Shown piece by piece: positions 1 through 5,038 of a stretch of DNA of 5,038 nucleotides; position 1 is the first letter of the stretch, and every line of letters begins with the position of its first letter. The notes beneath the pieces were generated by a model. That model was given only the letters and a program-made list of their open reading frames with translations, ran no database searches and had not been told where the DNA came from. A program made the position numbers and the translations under genes. Origin of the DNA: Gulosibacter massiliensis (lineage in GTDB: Bacteria; Actinomycetota; Actinomycetes; Actinomycetales; Microbacteriaceae); assembly GCA_945901035.1 (NCBI GenBank), contig CAMDKN010000100.1:1-5038 (forward strand), read 5' to 3'.

Positions 1-849
1 GCCCTGTGCGACGGTGTCCGATTGGACATCGCCGTCATAGTTCTTGGTCGCCCAGACGTATCCGCCCTCCCACTTCATCGCGCTCGCGACCATGTCGTCG
101 ATGAGGCGGTGTTCGTAGGTGATGTTCAGGGCGGCAAATTGTTCGGCGAATTCCGCGTCAAAAATTTCTTGGAAGATGTCTTTGAATCGTCCGTCGTACG
201 CCTGGAGGATGGTGTTCTTGGTCGACAGATAAACCGGGTATTTCCTGGCGAGACCGTAGTTGAGCGATGCCCGCGCGAAGTCACGAATGGAATCGTCGAG
301 GTTGTACATCGCCATTGCGACACCCGCACTGGGGGCCTGGAATACCTCGAAGGACTGTGCCTCGGTGCCGTCGGCCGGAGTGAACGAAATCGAGAGCGTT
401 CCCGGGCGGTCGAACGTAAAGTCCGTGGCGCGGTACTGGTCACCGAACGCGTGACGGCCGACGATGATGGGCTTGTTCCAGCCGGGCACGAGACGGGGGA
501 TGTTAGAGATGATGATGGGCTCGCGGAAAATGACGCCGCCCAGAATGTTGCGGATGGTGCCGTTCGGGCTCTTCCACATCTTCTTCAGTCCGAATTCTTC
601 GACGCGAGCCTGGTCGGGAGTAATCGTCGCGCACTTGACGCCGACACCGTGTTTTTTGATGGCATTGGCGGAGTCGATGGTGATCTGGTCATCCGTCTCG
701 TCGCGCTTCTGAATCGAAAGGTCGTAGTACTCGAGAGTGAGGTCGAGGTAGGGGTGAATCAGGCGGTCCTTGATGAACTGCCAAATGATTCGAGTCATTT
801 CATCGCCATCGAGTTCTACGACGACGCCTTCGACCTTGATTTTTTCCAC
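1..849 (-). CDS. icd: NADP-dependent isocitrate dehydrogenase, homodimeric eukaryote-like type, N-terminal 283 residues (C-terminus outside window)
   Basis: Catalyses oxidative decarboxylation of isocitrate to 2-oxoglutarate with reduction of NADP, a cytosolic TCA-cycle step. Seen in the reverse-strand translation: [20 protein letters not shown] (residues 57-76), [14 protein letters not shown] (92-105), [14 protein letters not shown] (131-144), YLSTKNTI (207-214), [14 protein letters not shown] (218-231) and [15 protein letters not shown] (269-283). These match the family that includes human IDH1 and mycobacterial Icd1. The isocitrate-binding arginines R100, R109 and R132 fall at the same numbers as in human IDH1. 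The catalytic lysine is K211, and the metal-binding aspartates are about D251, D274 and D278. The start is GTG at 849-847, chosen because AAAGG (857-861) lies 7 bases upstream and the N-terminus aligns with the family. The frame is open to the left edge. With a usual family length of about 400-410, roughly 120 residues are missing, cut by the window rather than broken. A long open frame on the opposite strand (22-855) is a shadow. Confidence 0.97.
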   Translation of the reverse strand, partial: MEKIKVEGVVVELDGDEMTRIIWQFIKDRLIHPYLDLTLEYYDLSIQKRDETDDQITIDSANAIKKHGVGVKCATITPDQARVEEFGLKKMWKSPNGTIRNILGGVIFREPIIISNIPRLVPGWNKPIIVGRHAFGDQYRATDFTFDRPGTLSISFTPADGTEAQSFEVFQAPSAGVAMAMYNLDDSIRDFARASLNYGLARKYPVYLSTKNTILQAYDGRFKDIFQEIFDAEFAEQFAALNITYEHRLIDDMVASAMKWEGGYVWATKNYDGDVQSDTVAQG

Positions 850-880
850 TGGTGAACCTTTCGCTACAACTAGTCCTACC

Positions 881-886
881 ATTCTA
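881..886 (-). promoter_or_regulatory. Candidate -10 box of the icd promoter
   Basis: Read on the minus strand this is TAGAAT, close to the actinobacterial housekeeping consensus. It would place the transcript start near 874 and give a leader of about 25 bases before the GTG start at 849. No good -35 hexamer is visible at 16-17 bases (the region reads TTTCCC or ATTTCC), so the call rests on the -10 box, its position and the need for a promoter between divergent genes. A small GC-rich palindrome, CCGC-TG-GCGG (892-901), lies in the spacer just upstream of the -10 box; its meaning is unclear. Confidence 0.45.
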
Positions 887-922
887 TTCCACCGCTGGCG
901 GCGGGAAATTTAGGTGAGACAT

Positions 923-950
923 AGACAAGTTGATACCATCGTGGTACCAT
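923..950 (+). promoter_or_regulatory. Candidate promoter of the toxin-antitoxin operon, predicting a leaderless transcript
   Basis: TAGACA (923-928) matches the TTGACA -35 consensus at 5 of 6 bases. It is followed after 16 bases by TACCAT (945-950), which fits the TAnnnT pattern of actinobacterial -10 boxes. A start 6-7 bases after the -10 box falls on or next to the A of the antitoxin ATG at 957. No Shine-Dalgarno-like sequence precedes that ATG, which agrees with a leaderless mRNA, a common arrangement in actinobacteria. Hexamers seen; promoter function inferred. Confidence 0.45.
934..950. promoter_or_regulatory. Candidate operator for the RHH antitoxin: inverted and direct repeats overlapping the promoter
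   Basis: TACCA (934-938) and TGGTA (942-946) form a 5-bp inverted repeat around TCG. In addition TACCAT occurs twice as a direct repeat (934-939 and 945-950), spaced 11 bases apart, about one helical turn. RHH antitoxins typically bind short repeated half-sites that cover their own promoter and repress the operon together with the toxin. The site overlaps the candidate -10 box and ends 6 bases before the antitoxin start, as expected for autoregulation. Binding is inferred. Confidence 0.5.
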
Positions 951-956
951 TACCTC

Positions 957-1163
957 ATGGCAACCACACTCAGGCTCCCCGACGACATCGACGCGCGGCT
1001 GACAGACCTGTCAACTGTCACGGGCAAGTCCCGTAACCAACTCATCATCGAAATTCTCAGTGAAACTTTCGACCGCGAAGACGCCACAGCCGAGGCCGAC
1101 CGGATTTTCGACAAGTTGCTTGCTCGTGACGCCGGGTTGCTCGAGCGTCTTGCCGACGCATGA
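957..1163 (+). CDS. Ribbon-helix-helix (CopG/Arc-type) antitoxin, 68 residues
   Basis: Probable DNA-binding antitoxin that neutralises the toxin encoded immediately downstream and represses the shared operon. The N-terminal half has the RHH pattern: a short alternating ribbon strand TLRLP (residues 4-8), a first helix around DDIDARLTDLSTVT (9-22), the turn GKSRN (23-27) and a second helix QLIIEILSETF (28-38). The C-terminal half, about residues 40-68, is charged and predicted helical (ADRIFDKLLARDAGLLERL) and would be the toxin-wrapping part. The ATG at 957 is chosen over an in-frame TTG at 930, because translation from 930 would run through the candidate operator and add residues (MIPSWYHYL) that precede the RHH strand. 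There is no visible ribosome binding site, so translation is probably leaderless. The gene ends in ATGA shared with the toxin start. I do not recognise an inhibitory (S/T)xxxE(G/N) Fic motif in it, so neutralisation by a classical Fic-type mechanism is not shown. Confidence 0.85.
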   Translation: MATTLRLPDDIDARLTDLSTVTGKSRNQLIIEILSETFDREDATAEADRIFDKLLARDAGLLERLADA

Positions 1164-1528
1164 TTCGGTATTTGTCCTTTGAGGTTTACGTTCGACAGAT
1201 TGAAAAACGTGGGTTTGTGGTTCGTGACCTCGGACTTGTTCAGTCAGCGCTCGCTCGCCCAGAAACCTCGCTTTTTGGTGAACCTGCTTACCCCACAATT
1301 GATCTCAAGGGTGCGGCGCTCATGGAGTCTCTCGCGAAAAACCATCCTTTGTTCGACGGGAACAAGCGGTCTGCATGGCTGGGCTTGAATTACTTCCTTG
1401 AACTCAACAATTGGGAAATTGTCGCAACCGAGGACGAAGCGTTTAAGTACATTCTTGACGTCGCCACAAGCGTGATTGATCTCACCCAATCCGCCGCGTG
1501 GATCGAAGCCCACCGCCGCGCAATCTGA
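1160..1528 (+). CDS. doc: Fic/Doc-family (death-on-curing) toxin, 122 residues
   Basis: Short single-domain Fic-fold protein of Doc size. The signature is H62-P-L-F-D66-G67-N68-K69-R70 followed by SAW. It corresponds to HxFx(D/E)GNGRxxR in Fic AMP-transferases and HxFxDANKRTA in Doc. The Lys at the position of the second Fic glycine is the Doc hallmark; P1 Doc phosphorylates EF-Tu and stops translation. The upstream stretch FGEPAYPTIDLKGAALMESLAKN (39-61, start FGEPAYPT) fits the substrate-binding flap and the helix before the motif. The start ATG at 1160 overlaps the antitoxin stop (ATGA), so translation is probably coupled; no strong ribosome binding site is visible. The base composition is lower than its neighbours: 91 of 180 bases are G or C in 1321-1500, against 38 of 60 in an icd block (361-420) and 45 of 60 in a purH block (3181-3240). 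This suggests horizontal acquisition. Kinase rather than AMP-transferase activity is inferred from the motif. Confidence 0.9.
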   Translation: MIRYLSFEVYVRQIEKRGFVVRDLGLVQSALARPETSLFGEPAYPTIDLKGAALMESLAKNHPLFDGNKRSAWLGLNYFLELNNWEIVATEDEAFKYILDVATSVIDLTQSAAWIEAHRRAI

Positions 1529-1551
1529 TCCGTTTCCCGTCGGTGCCTCGG

Positions 1552-1584
1552 GATACTCTCGAAATAGATAAGAGATCACGAGAG
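1552..1584 (+). promoter_or_regulatory. Possible promoter/operator in the spacer before the small unknown gene
   Basis: The 68-base spacer after the toxin contains GATACT (1552-1557), a possible -10 box, without a convincing -35 partner. It also has a 6-bp inverted repeat CTCTCG (1556-1561) / CGAGAG (1579-1584) around a 17-base, AT-rich loop. A start near 1564 would leave a leader of about 33 bases. The repeat may be an operator or an mRNA hairpin near the ribosome binding site. Repeat seen, function uncertain; read-through from the toxin operon is equally possible. Confidence 0.25.
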
Positions 1585-1596
1585 AAAAGAGGAGAA

Positions 1597-1899
1597 ATGG
1601 AAAAGACCTACAGTTCCCGGGACGGGCGCTATCAACACATCGAGGTTCGCCGCGAACGAGAAGACATCGTATTCGTCGGCGATCGCTCCGGTTCGGATTG
1701 TTACCACACGCTGAAGGCCGAAAACTTCGCGGCGTTTGCCTCGAGCATCGGACAGCCCGCTGACGTCGACATCATGACGGCAATCGGGACGGTCCTGGAT
1801 TCAGAACCGTCCCGATTGTGGATCGCAATTCACTCCGACGTGACGACAACAGATTTCTCGTGGATGAGCATGTCCGACATCGAGTCGATAACCGGCTAG
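1597..1899 (+). CDS. Small protein of unknown function, 100 residues
   Basis: I do not recognise a family. The product is predicted soluble, without a signal peptide or membrane segment. Its N-terminus is rich in charged residues (RDGRYQHIEVRREREDIVFVGDR, about 8-30, alternating as in beta strands), followed by a probable helix (LKAENFAAFASSIG, 39-52) and a second hydrophobic strand RLWIAIHSD (73-81). The start ATG at 1597 is preceded by a purine-rich AGAGGAG (1588-1594), a ribosome binding site with rather short spacing. The same frame is open upstream to a GTG at 1498 inside the toxin gene, but that start has no support. The gene runs in the direction of the toxin-antitoxin pair, 68 bases downstream, and ends exactly at the convergent DUF805 gene, which favours a real gene. 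It contains a perfect 13-bp inverted repeat (1781-1818). A third component of the toxin module cannot be excluded, but nothing in the sequence shows it. Confidence 0.65.
   Translation: MEKTYSSRDGRYQHIEVRREREDIVFVGDRSGSDCYHTLKAENFAAFASSIGQPADVDIMTAIGTVLDSEPSRLWIAIHSDVTTTDFSWMSMSDIESITG
1781..1818. repeat. Perfect 13-bp inverted repeat (hairpin) within the small unknown gene
   Basis: CAATCGGGACGGT (1781-1793) and ACCGTCCCGATTG (1806-1818) are exact reverse complements separated by 12 bases (CCTGGATTCAGA). The RNA of either strand would fold into a stable stem with 8 G-C pairs. It lies about 80 bases before the stop of the plus-strand gene and about 78 bases beyond the stop of the convergent DUF805 gene. 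It could therefore act as a terminator or 3' stabiliser for the DUF805 transcript. Neither side has a run of U, so a classical intrinsic terminator is not supported. Confidence 0.8.
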
Positions 1900-2390
1900 A
1901 CGGCGTATTTGTTGCCTTCGGCGGCCGACTTCGATCCGCGAAGCGTGACAACGAGGTTGAAGATCCAAATCGCCAGACTTCCAAGAAGCGGCACGAGTGC
2001 GGCCGTGATGAGTCTCGGCAGTGCCTCGGCTGTCACCGTTCCGTACATTTCCCACTCTTGCATGAGGACCGGGAAGGCGATAACCACGCCGACCACCAGA
2101 AGGACGAACGGCAGGATATAGGTGAGCAAGAGCCACTTACCCGACAGTCCCACATCGTGGTAGCGGCGCCAGGTGACCGCGAAGGTCGGAATGAACGTTC
2201 CCAGAGAAAAAGCTGACGCGATTCCCGTGACGGTCGTGTTGGAGTCCTCGAGAGTGCCCGACGTCGATCCAAGTGCGACCCCGGCGATCACCGTGAAGAA
2301 CCACCACCACCAGAACTCAGAGCGGGATGCGACTCCCTTGAAGTCGGCATATTTGCTGAGAACTGTTTTGATTGCAGCAAAGAAGTTCAT
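1896..2390 (-). CDS. DUF805 family integral membrane protein, 164 residues
   Basis: Small polytopic membrane protein of the DUF805 (YhaH-like) family; its molecular function is not established. The family pattern is clear: an N-terminal soluble stretch FKGVASRSEFWWWWFF (17-32) resembling the usual G-R-x-S/A-R-x-E-F/Y-W, the loop motif WRRYHDVGLSGKW (74-86), and a C-terminal EGNKYA (158-163) close to the usual G-x-N-x-Y/F-G ending. Membrane segments lie at about 28-46, 56-73, 87-109 and 126-150. ATG at 2390 is the start: an excellent AAGGAG (2397-2402) lies 6 bases before it. It is 75 bases downstream of purH on the same strand, so it may be transcribed from the purine operon, from its own promoter, or both. 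Its stop codon overlaps that of the convergent plus-strand gene through the palindrome CTAG (1896-1899). Confidence 0.93.
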   Translation of the reverse strand: MNFFAAIKTVLSKYADFKGVASRSEFWWWWFFTVIAGVALGSTSGTLEDSNTTVTGIASAFSLGTFIPTFAVTWRRYHDVGLSGKWLLLTYILPFVLLVVGVVIAFPVLMQEWEMYGTVTAEALPRLITAALVPLLGSLAIWIFNLVVTLRGSKSAAEGNKYAV

Positions 2391-2426
2391 TGAAATCTCC
2401 TTGATAAATGTGGCGTGAACCCAATT

Positions 2427-2432
2427 AGTTTA
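2427..2432 (-). promoter_or_regulatory. Weak candidate -10 box for the DUF805 gene
   Basis: Read on the minus strand the bases are TAAACT, fitting TAnnnT, which would start a transcript near 2420 and leave a 30-base leader carrying AAGGAG. No -35 hexamer at normal spacing is convincing. The whole purH-DUF805 spacer (2391-2465) contains no strong hairpin; the only inverted repeat I see is TTTAC/GTAAA (2438-2442/2454-2458), so a purH terminator is not visible. Confidence 0.25.
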
Positions 2433-2465
2433 GAGGATTTACGCAAACACGGAGTAAACATCTGG

Positions 2466-4040
2466 CTAATGAAAAAAATGTCGTTCGCTCGTGAAATACA
2501 TCGTCACCCCAGCGGATGTCGCCGCCGCGATAATTTCTTCATCACGCACCGAGCCGCCCGGCTGAACGACGGCCTTCACGCCCGCATCGATCAACACCTG
2601 CAGCCCGTCAGCGAACGGGAAAAACGCGTCACTCGCCGCGACACTTCCGTTCGCTCGGTCGCCGGCTCGGTTGACCGCGAGGTGGCAGGAATCGACGCGA
2701 TTGACCTGACCCATCCCGATTCCGACGGACGCACCCCCCGCGGCGAGCAGAATCGCGTTGGACTTCACCGCGCGACAGGCGCGCCACGCGAATTCGAGGT
2801 CCGCGAGAGTTGCTGGGTCCGCCAGAGCCCCCGTGACGAGCGTCCAGTCCGAGGATGCAGAAAAGTGCCGGTCCGCGTCCTGAACCAGGAACCCGCCCGA
2901 AACCTCACGAATTTCGCGCGGGAGTCGCTCGAAGTTGTCCGGCAAGACCAGTAGCCGAATATTCTTTTTCGCGGACAACACCCGGACCGCGTCCTCGTCA
3001 AACCCGGGCGCGACGATGACTTCGGTGAACACATCCACGATTGATTCGGCCGCGGCGGCCGTAATCGGTCGGTTTGCGGCGATGACCCCGCCAAAGGCGG
3101 ACACCGGATCACACGCATGCGCACGGGCGTGTGCCTCGGCGATGGTCGACCCGATGGCAATCCCGCACGGGTTTGCGTGTTTGATGATGGCGACCGCCGG
3201 CTCGTCGTGGTCGGACGCCGCGCGCACCGCGGCGTCCGCATCGACGTAATTGTTGTACGACATCTCTTTGCCGTGAATTTGGGTCGCCTGGGCGATGCCC
3301 GCACCACCGTGGGAGCCAAACAGCGCTGCGTGTTGATGGGCGTTCTCGCCATAACGCAGCGTGGACAATCTGTCCGCAGAGACCCTCAATGCCGGTGCGA
3401 AGCCCGACTCATCGTGGGGATACTCGTTCTGCATCCAGGTGGCGACCGCAGCGTCGTATCCCGCGGTGTGCGCGAATGCGCGGCCCGCAAGGATTCGCCT
3501 CTGTTCGAGAGTCGTTCCGCCCGACGTGATCGCCGCAACAACGTCAGGGTAATCGGCGGGATTCACGACAACAGCGACATTGTGGTGATTCTTGGCAGCC
3601 GCGCGAACCATCGCAGGCCCGCCGATATCGATGTTTTCGACCACGGTCGACGGGTCGGCACCGCTCGCGACGGTTGCGGCGAACGGATAGAGGTTGACGA
3701 CAATCAGATCGAACAAGTCAATGCCGAGGTCGGCGAGCTGCTGGACGTGAGAGTCGTATCGCAGGTCGGCGAGAATCCCACCGTGAATCGAGGGATGCAA
3801 GGTTTTTACCCGACCATCCAGTGACTCGGGGAACCCCGTGACCTCGCTGACCTCCTGCACGTCAATTCCCGCATCACGAATCATCCGGCAGGTCGACCCC
3901 GTCGACACGAGCGAAACGCCGGCTTTCGCGAGCGCCGACGCGAGTTCCACGAGTCCCCCCTTGTCGCTCACGGAAATCAGCGCGCGGCGTGACGTTATTC
4001 GATCGCGGGAGCGGTCGGGCGTCGGAAGCGCGGAGACCAT
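2466..4040 (-). CDS. purH: Bifunctional AICAR transformylase / IMP cyclohydrolase (PurH), 524 residues
   Basis: Carries out the last two steps of de novo IMP synthesis in the cytosol: formylation of AICAR with 10-formyl-tetrahydrofolate, then ring closure. The N-terminal MGS-like cyclohydrolase domain spans about 18-160, with [13 protein letters not shown] (18-30), VSTGST (45-50), [15 protein letters not shown] (76-90) and [10 protein letters not shown] (111-120). The C-terminal transformylase domain follows, with LRYGENAHQ (228-236; Ala where many homologues have Pro), the catalytic Lys-His pair K287-H288 in [11 protein letters not shown] (285-295), DPVSAFGG (311-318), SNAILLA (427-433), [10 protein letters not shown] (471-480) and [12 protein letters not shown] (493-504). 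The length is close to the 529 residues of the E. coli enzyme, so the gene is full length. ATG at 4040 is preceded by AGGAG (4046-4050) with 5-base spacing and overlaps the purN stop by one base (TGATG), indicating translational coupling. Confidence 0.98.
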   Translation of the reverse strand: MVSALPTPDRSRDRITSRRALISVSDKGGLVELASALAKAGVSLVSTGSTCRMIRDAGIDVQEVSEVTGFPESLDGRVKTLHPSIHGGILADLRYDSHVQQLADLGIDLFDLIVVNLYPFAATVASGADPSTVVENIDIGGPAMVRAAAKNHHNVAVVVNPADYPDVVAAITSGGTTLEQRRILAGRAFAHTAGYDAAVATWMQNEYPHDESGFAPALRVSADRLSTLRYGENAHQHAALFGSHGGAGIAQATQIHGKEMSYNNYVDADAAVRAASDHDEPAVAIIKHANPCGIAIGSTIAEAHARAHACDPVSAFGGVIAANRPITAAAAESIVDVFTEVIVAPGFDEDAVRVLSAKKNIRLLVLPDNFERLPREIREVSGGFLVQDADRHFSASSDWTLVTGALADPATLADLEFAWRACRAVKSNAILLAAGGASVGIGMGQVNRVDSCHLAVNRAGDRANGSVAASDAFFPFADGLQVLIDAGVKAVVQPGGSVRDEEIIAAATSAGVTMYFTSERHFFH

Positions 4041-4627
4041 CAGTTCTCCTGTAGGACGGCCGACCCGCGCGCCGCGAGGTCGCGAACAACCTCGGCAAGA
4101 AGCTCGCGTTCGACGATCTTGATTCGGTCGTGAAGGACAGTCTCCGTGTCGCCGTCGAGAACCGGAACGCGCCGCTGGGCGAGAATCGGGCCGGTGTCGA
4201 CACCGTCATCGACGACAATCACGCTCGCGCCGGTTTCGGTCACGCCCGCGGCAGAGGCGTCACGAACCGCATGAGCGCCGGGGAACTCCGGCAGGAAGGA
4301 CGGGTGAGTGTTGATGATCATGGGGGCAAATCGGTGGACAAAAGTGGGCGGCAACACCCTCATGAAACCCGACAGAATTACCAGATCCGGCGCACAACTC
4401 TCCACCACATCGGCGAGTCGATCGCCCCACGCGTCACGGTCGACGCCGCGTTCGAGGGGTTCAACAAACACCGGAATTCCTGCGCTTCGCGCATGCTCGA
4501 GGCCGGGGGCCTCCGAGTCAGCGCCGACGGCCACCACCGTCGCGGGAACAGTTCCGTCGGCGCACGCACCCAAAAAAGCTCGCAGGTTCGACCCGTGACC
4601 CGAGATGAGCACTACGGTTCGTAACAT
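4040..4627 (-). CDS. purN: Phosphoribosylglycinamide formyltransferase (PurN), 195 residues
   Basis: Transfers a formyl group from 10-formyl-tetrahydrofolate to glycinamide ribonucleotide, the third step of de novo purine synthesis, in the cytosol. The N-terminal nucleotide-phosphate loop reads [11 protein letters not shown] (8-18; His where E. coli has Asn). [13 protein letters not shown] (82-94) and [16 protein letters not shown] (105-120) follow. The catalytic residues N106, H108 and D144 (in [10 protein letters not shown], 139-148) fall at the same numbers as in E. coli PurN. The length is slightly under the 212 of E. coli, normal for the family. ATG at 4627 lies 9 bases after the stop of the upstream membrane-protein gene; the spacer ACTGGGCAA contains only a weak GGG as ribosome binding site, so translation probably depends partly on coupling. 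It overlaps the start of purH. Confidence 0.97.
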   Translation of the reverse strand: MLRTVVLISGHGSNLRAFLGACADGTVPATVVAVGADSEAPGLEHARSAGIPVFVEPLERGVDRDAWGDRLADVVESCAPDLVILSGFMRVLPPTFVHRFAPMIINTHPSFLPEFPGAHAVRDASAAGVTETGASVIVVDDGVDTGPILAQRRVPVLDGDTETVLHDRIKIVERELLAEVVRDLAARGSAVLQEN

Positions 4628-4636
4628 TTGCCCAGT

Positions 4637-5038
4637 TTACCGAGACGGGGTCGGCGCGTTGCCGTCCGCACGTTTCACCGTCGAATCACCGACAATTTTG
4701 CCCGCGAACAATCCGACGAACGAACCCGCCAATACGCCCCCCGCCAACACGAGGGCGACGAGCACCGGATCGATTCCGACCAGGCCGAACCTCCCCGCCC
4801 CGGCAGAACCCGAGGCGTAGGACCCGACGACCACGGACGCCGATCCGACGACGGCGGCGGCCACCACCGCGGTGATCGCTACTCGACCCACATCGGCTGC
4901 GCTTCCCGGGTTGAACACCCGTCCGTGCGATGCAATCCACGGCGAGAATCGAGCGGCCGCGACCAACGCAATGAGGCCGGGGATGATGGTTACCCATCCG
5001 CCGACCACGGTCGATTCGGGAATGATTCCCAACAGCGG
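4637..5038 (-). CDS. Polytopic membrane protein, probably DUF6350 family, C-terminal 133 residues (N-terminus outside window)
   Basis: The frame is open to the right edge, so the start lies outside; a TTG at 5032 is an internal leucine codon rather than a start. The visible part is very hydrophobic, with membrane segments at about 12-29 (VGGWVTIIPGLIALVAAA), 53-73 (VAITAVVAAAVVGSASVVVG) and 90-113 (DPVLVALVLAGGVLAGSFVG). A glycine-rich loop GSAGAGRFGLVGIDP (77-91) and a short polar tail ending NAPTPSR complete it. The loop resembles, from memory, the G-x-G-R-x-x-x-V-G-x-x-P loop of actinobacterial DUF6350 proteins, whose genes are commonly found directly upstream of purN-purH, often after sucCD. 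Function is unknown. The stop is 9 bases before purN, so this gene is the upstream visible member of the purine operon. Being a membrane protein is sure; the family name is less sure. Confidence 0.72.
   Translation of the reverse strand, partial: PLLGIIPESTVVGGWVTIIPGLIALVAAARFSPWIASHGRVFNPGSAADVGRVAITAVVAAAVVGSASVVVGSYASGSAGAGRFGLVGIDPVLVALVLAGGVLAGSFVGLFAGKIVGDSTVKRADGNAPTPSR

Noticed and set aside
22..855. 277-residue open frame on the plus strand, antisense to icd
   Set aside because: The opposite strand carries an unmistakable isocitrate dehydrogenase with all binding residues; the open antisense frame is an effect of GC-rich codon use and has no recognisable protein features.
930..956. 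Upstream TTG start that would extend the antitoxin by 9 residues
   Set aside because: It would translate through the candidate operator and -10 box, has no ribosome binding site, and the RHH strand fits a start at 957.
1801..2136. 111-residue minus-strand frame overlapping DUF805 and the small unknown gene
   Set aside because: It lies in another frame of the clearly recognisable DUF805 gene and lacks a ribosome binding site.
2438..2458. TTTAC/GTAAA inverted repeat after purH as a terminator
   Set aside because: Only 5 AT-rich pairs with an 11-base loop and no U run; too weak to support a terminator.
3117..3824. 235-residue plus-strand frame opposite purH, and similar long frames at 2415-2954 and 4130-4624
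   Set aside because: They are antisense to well-conserved purH and purN and show no domain, start signal or coding character of their own.
4183..4194. AATCGGGCCGGT in purN resembling one arm of the 1781-1818 repeat
   Set aside because: It has a mismatch, no partner arm and lies in a conserved coding motif of purN; most likely chance.

Overview
The window looks like a piece of chromosome from a moderately high-GC actinobacterium, probably of the Microbacteriaceae type. This rests on the protein families, the GC-rich third codon positions, the TAGAAT-like -10 box and the DUF6350-purN-purH gene order. No rRNA or species-level marker is present, so the taxonomic placement is inference.

Layout, left to right. 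Positions 1-849 (minus strand) hold the first 283 codons of an NADP-dependent isocitrate dehydrogenase (icd); its C-terminal end lies outside the window. A short divergent spacer (850-956) carries the icd promoter candidate and, facing the other way, a compact operator/promoter candidate for a two-gene toxin-antitoxin module. That module consists of a 68-residue ribbon-helix-helix antitoxin (957-1163) and a 122-residue Fic/Doc-family toxin (1160-1528), joined by an ATGA overlap. A 100-residue protein of unknown function follows on the same strand (1597-1899). It meets, tail to tail, a DUF805 membrane protein on the minus strand (1896-2390); the two genes share the palindromic stop sequence CTAG.

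From 2466 to the right edge everything lies on the minus strand and reads as one purine-biosynthesis transcription unit. In transcription order it has a partial polytopic membrane protein (probably DUF6350, 4637-5038), then purN (GAR transformylase, 4040-4627) and purH (AICAR transformylase/IMP cyclohydrolase, 2466-4040). purN and purH overlap by one base. PurN and PurH each use 10-formyl-tetrahydrofolate: PurN carries out an early formyl transfer of de novo purine synthesis, and PurH the last two steps to IMP. DUF805 lies 75 bases downstream of purH and has its own strong ribosome binding site.

The accessory part is 850-1899, inserted between housekeeping genes. The points most worth a second look are the RHH-plus-Doc pairing with an intermediate Fic motif, the apparently leaderless antitoxin start with overlapping operator repeats, and a perfect 13-bp inverted repeat inside the small unknown gene. 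I see no CRISPR array, tRNA, rRNA, insertion sequence or clearly new multi-gene defence system.
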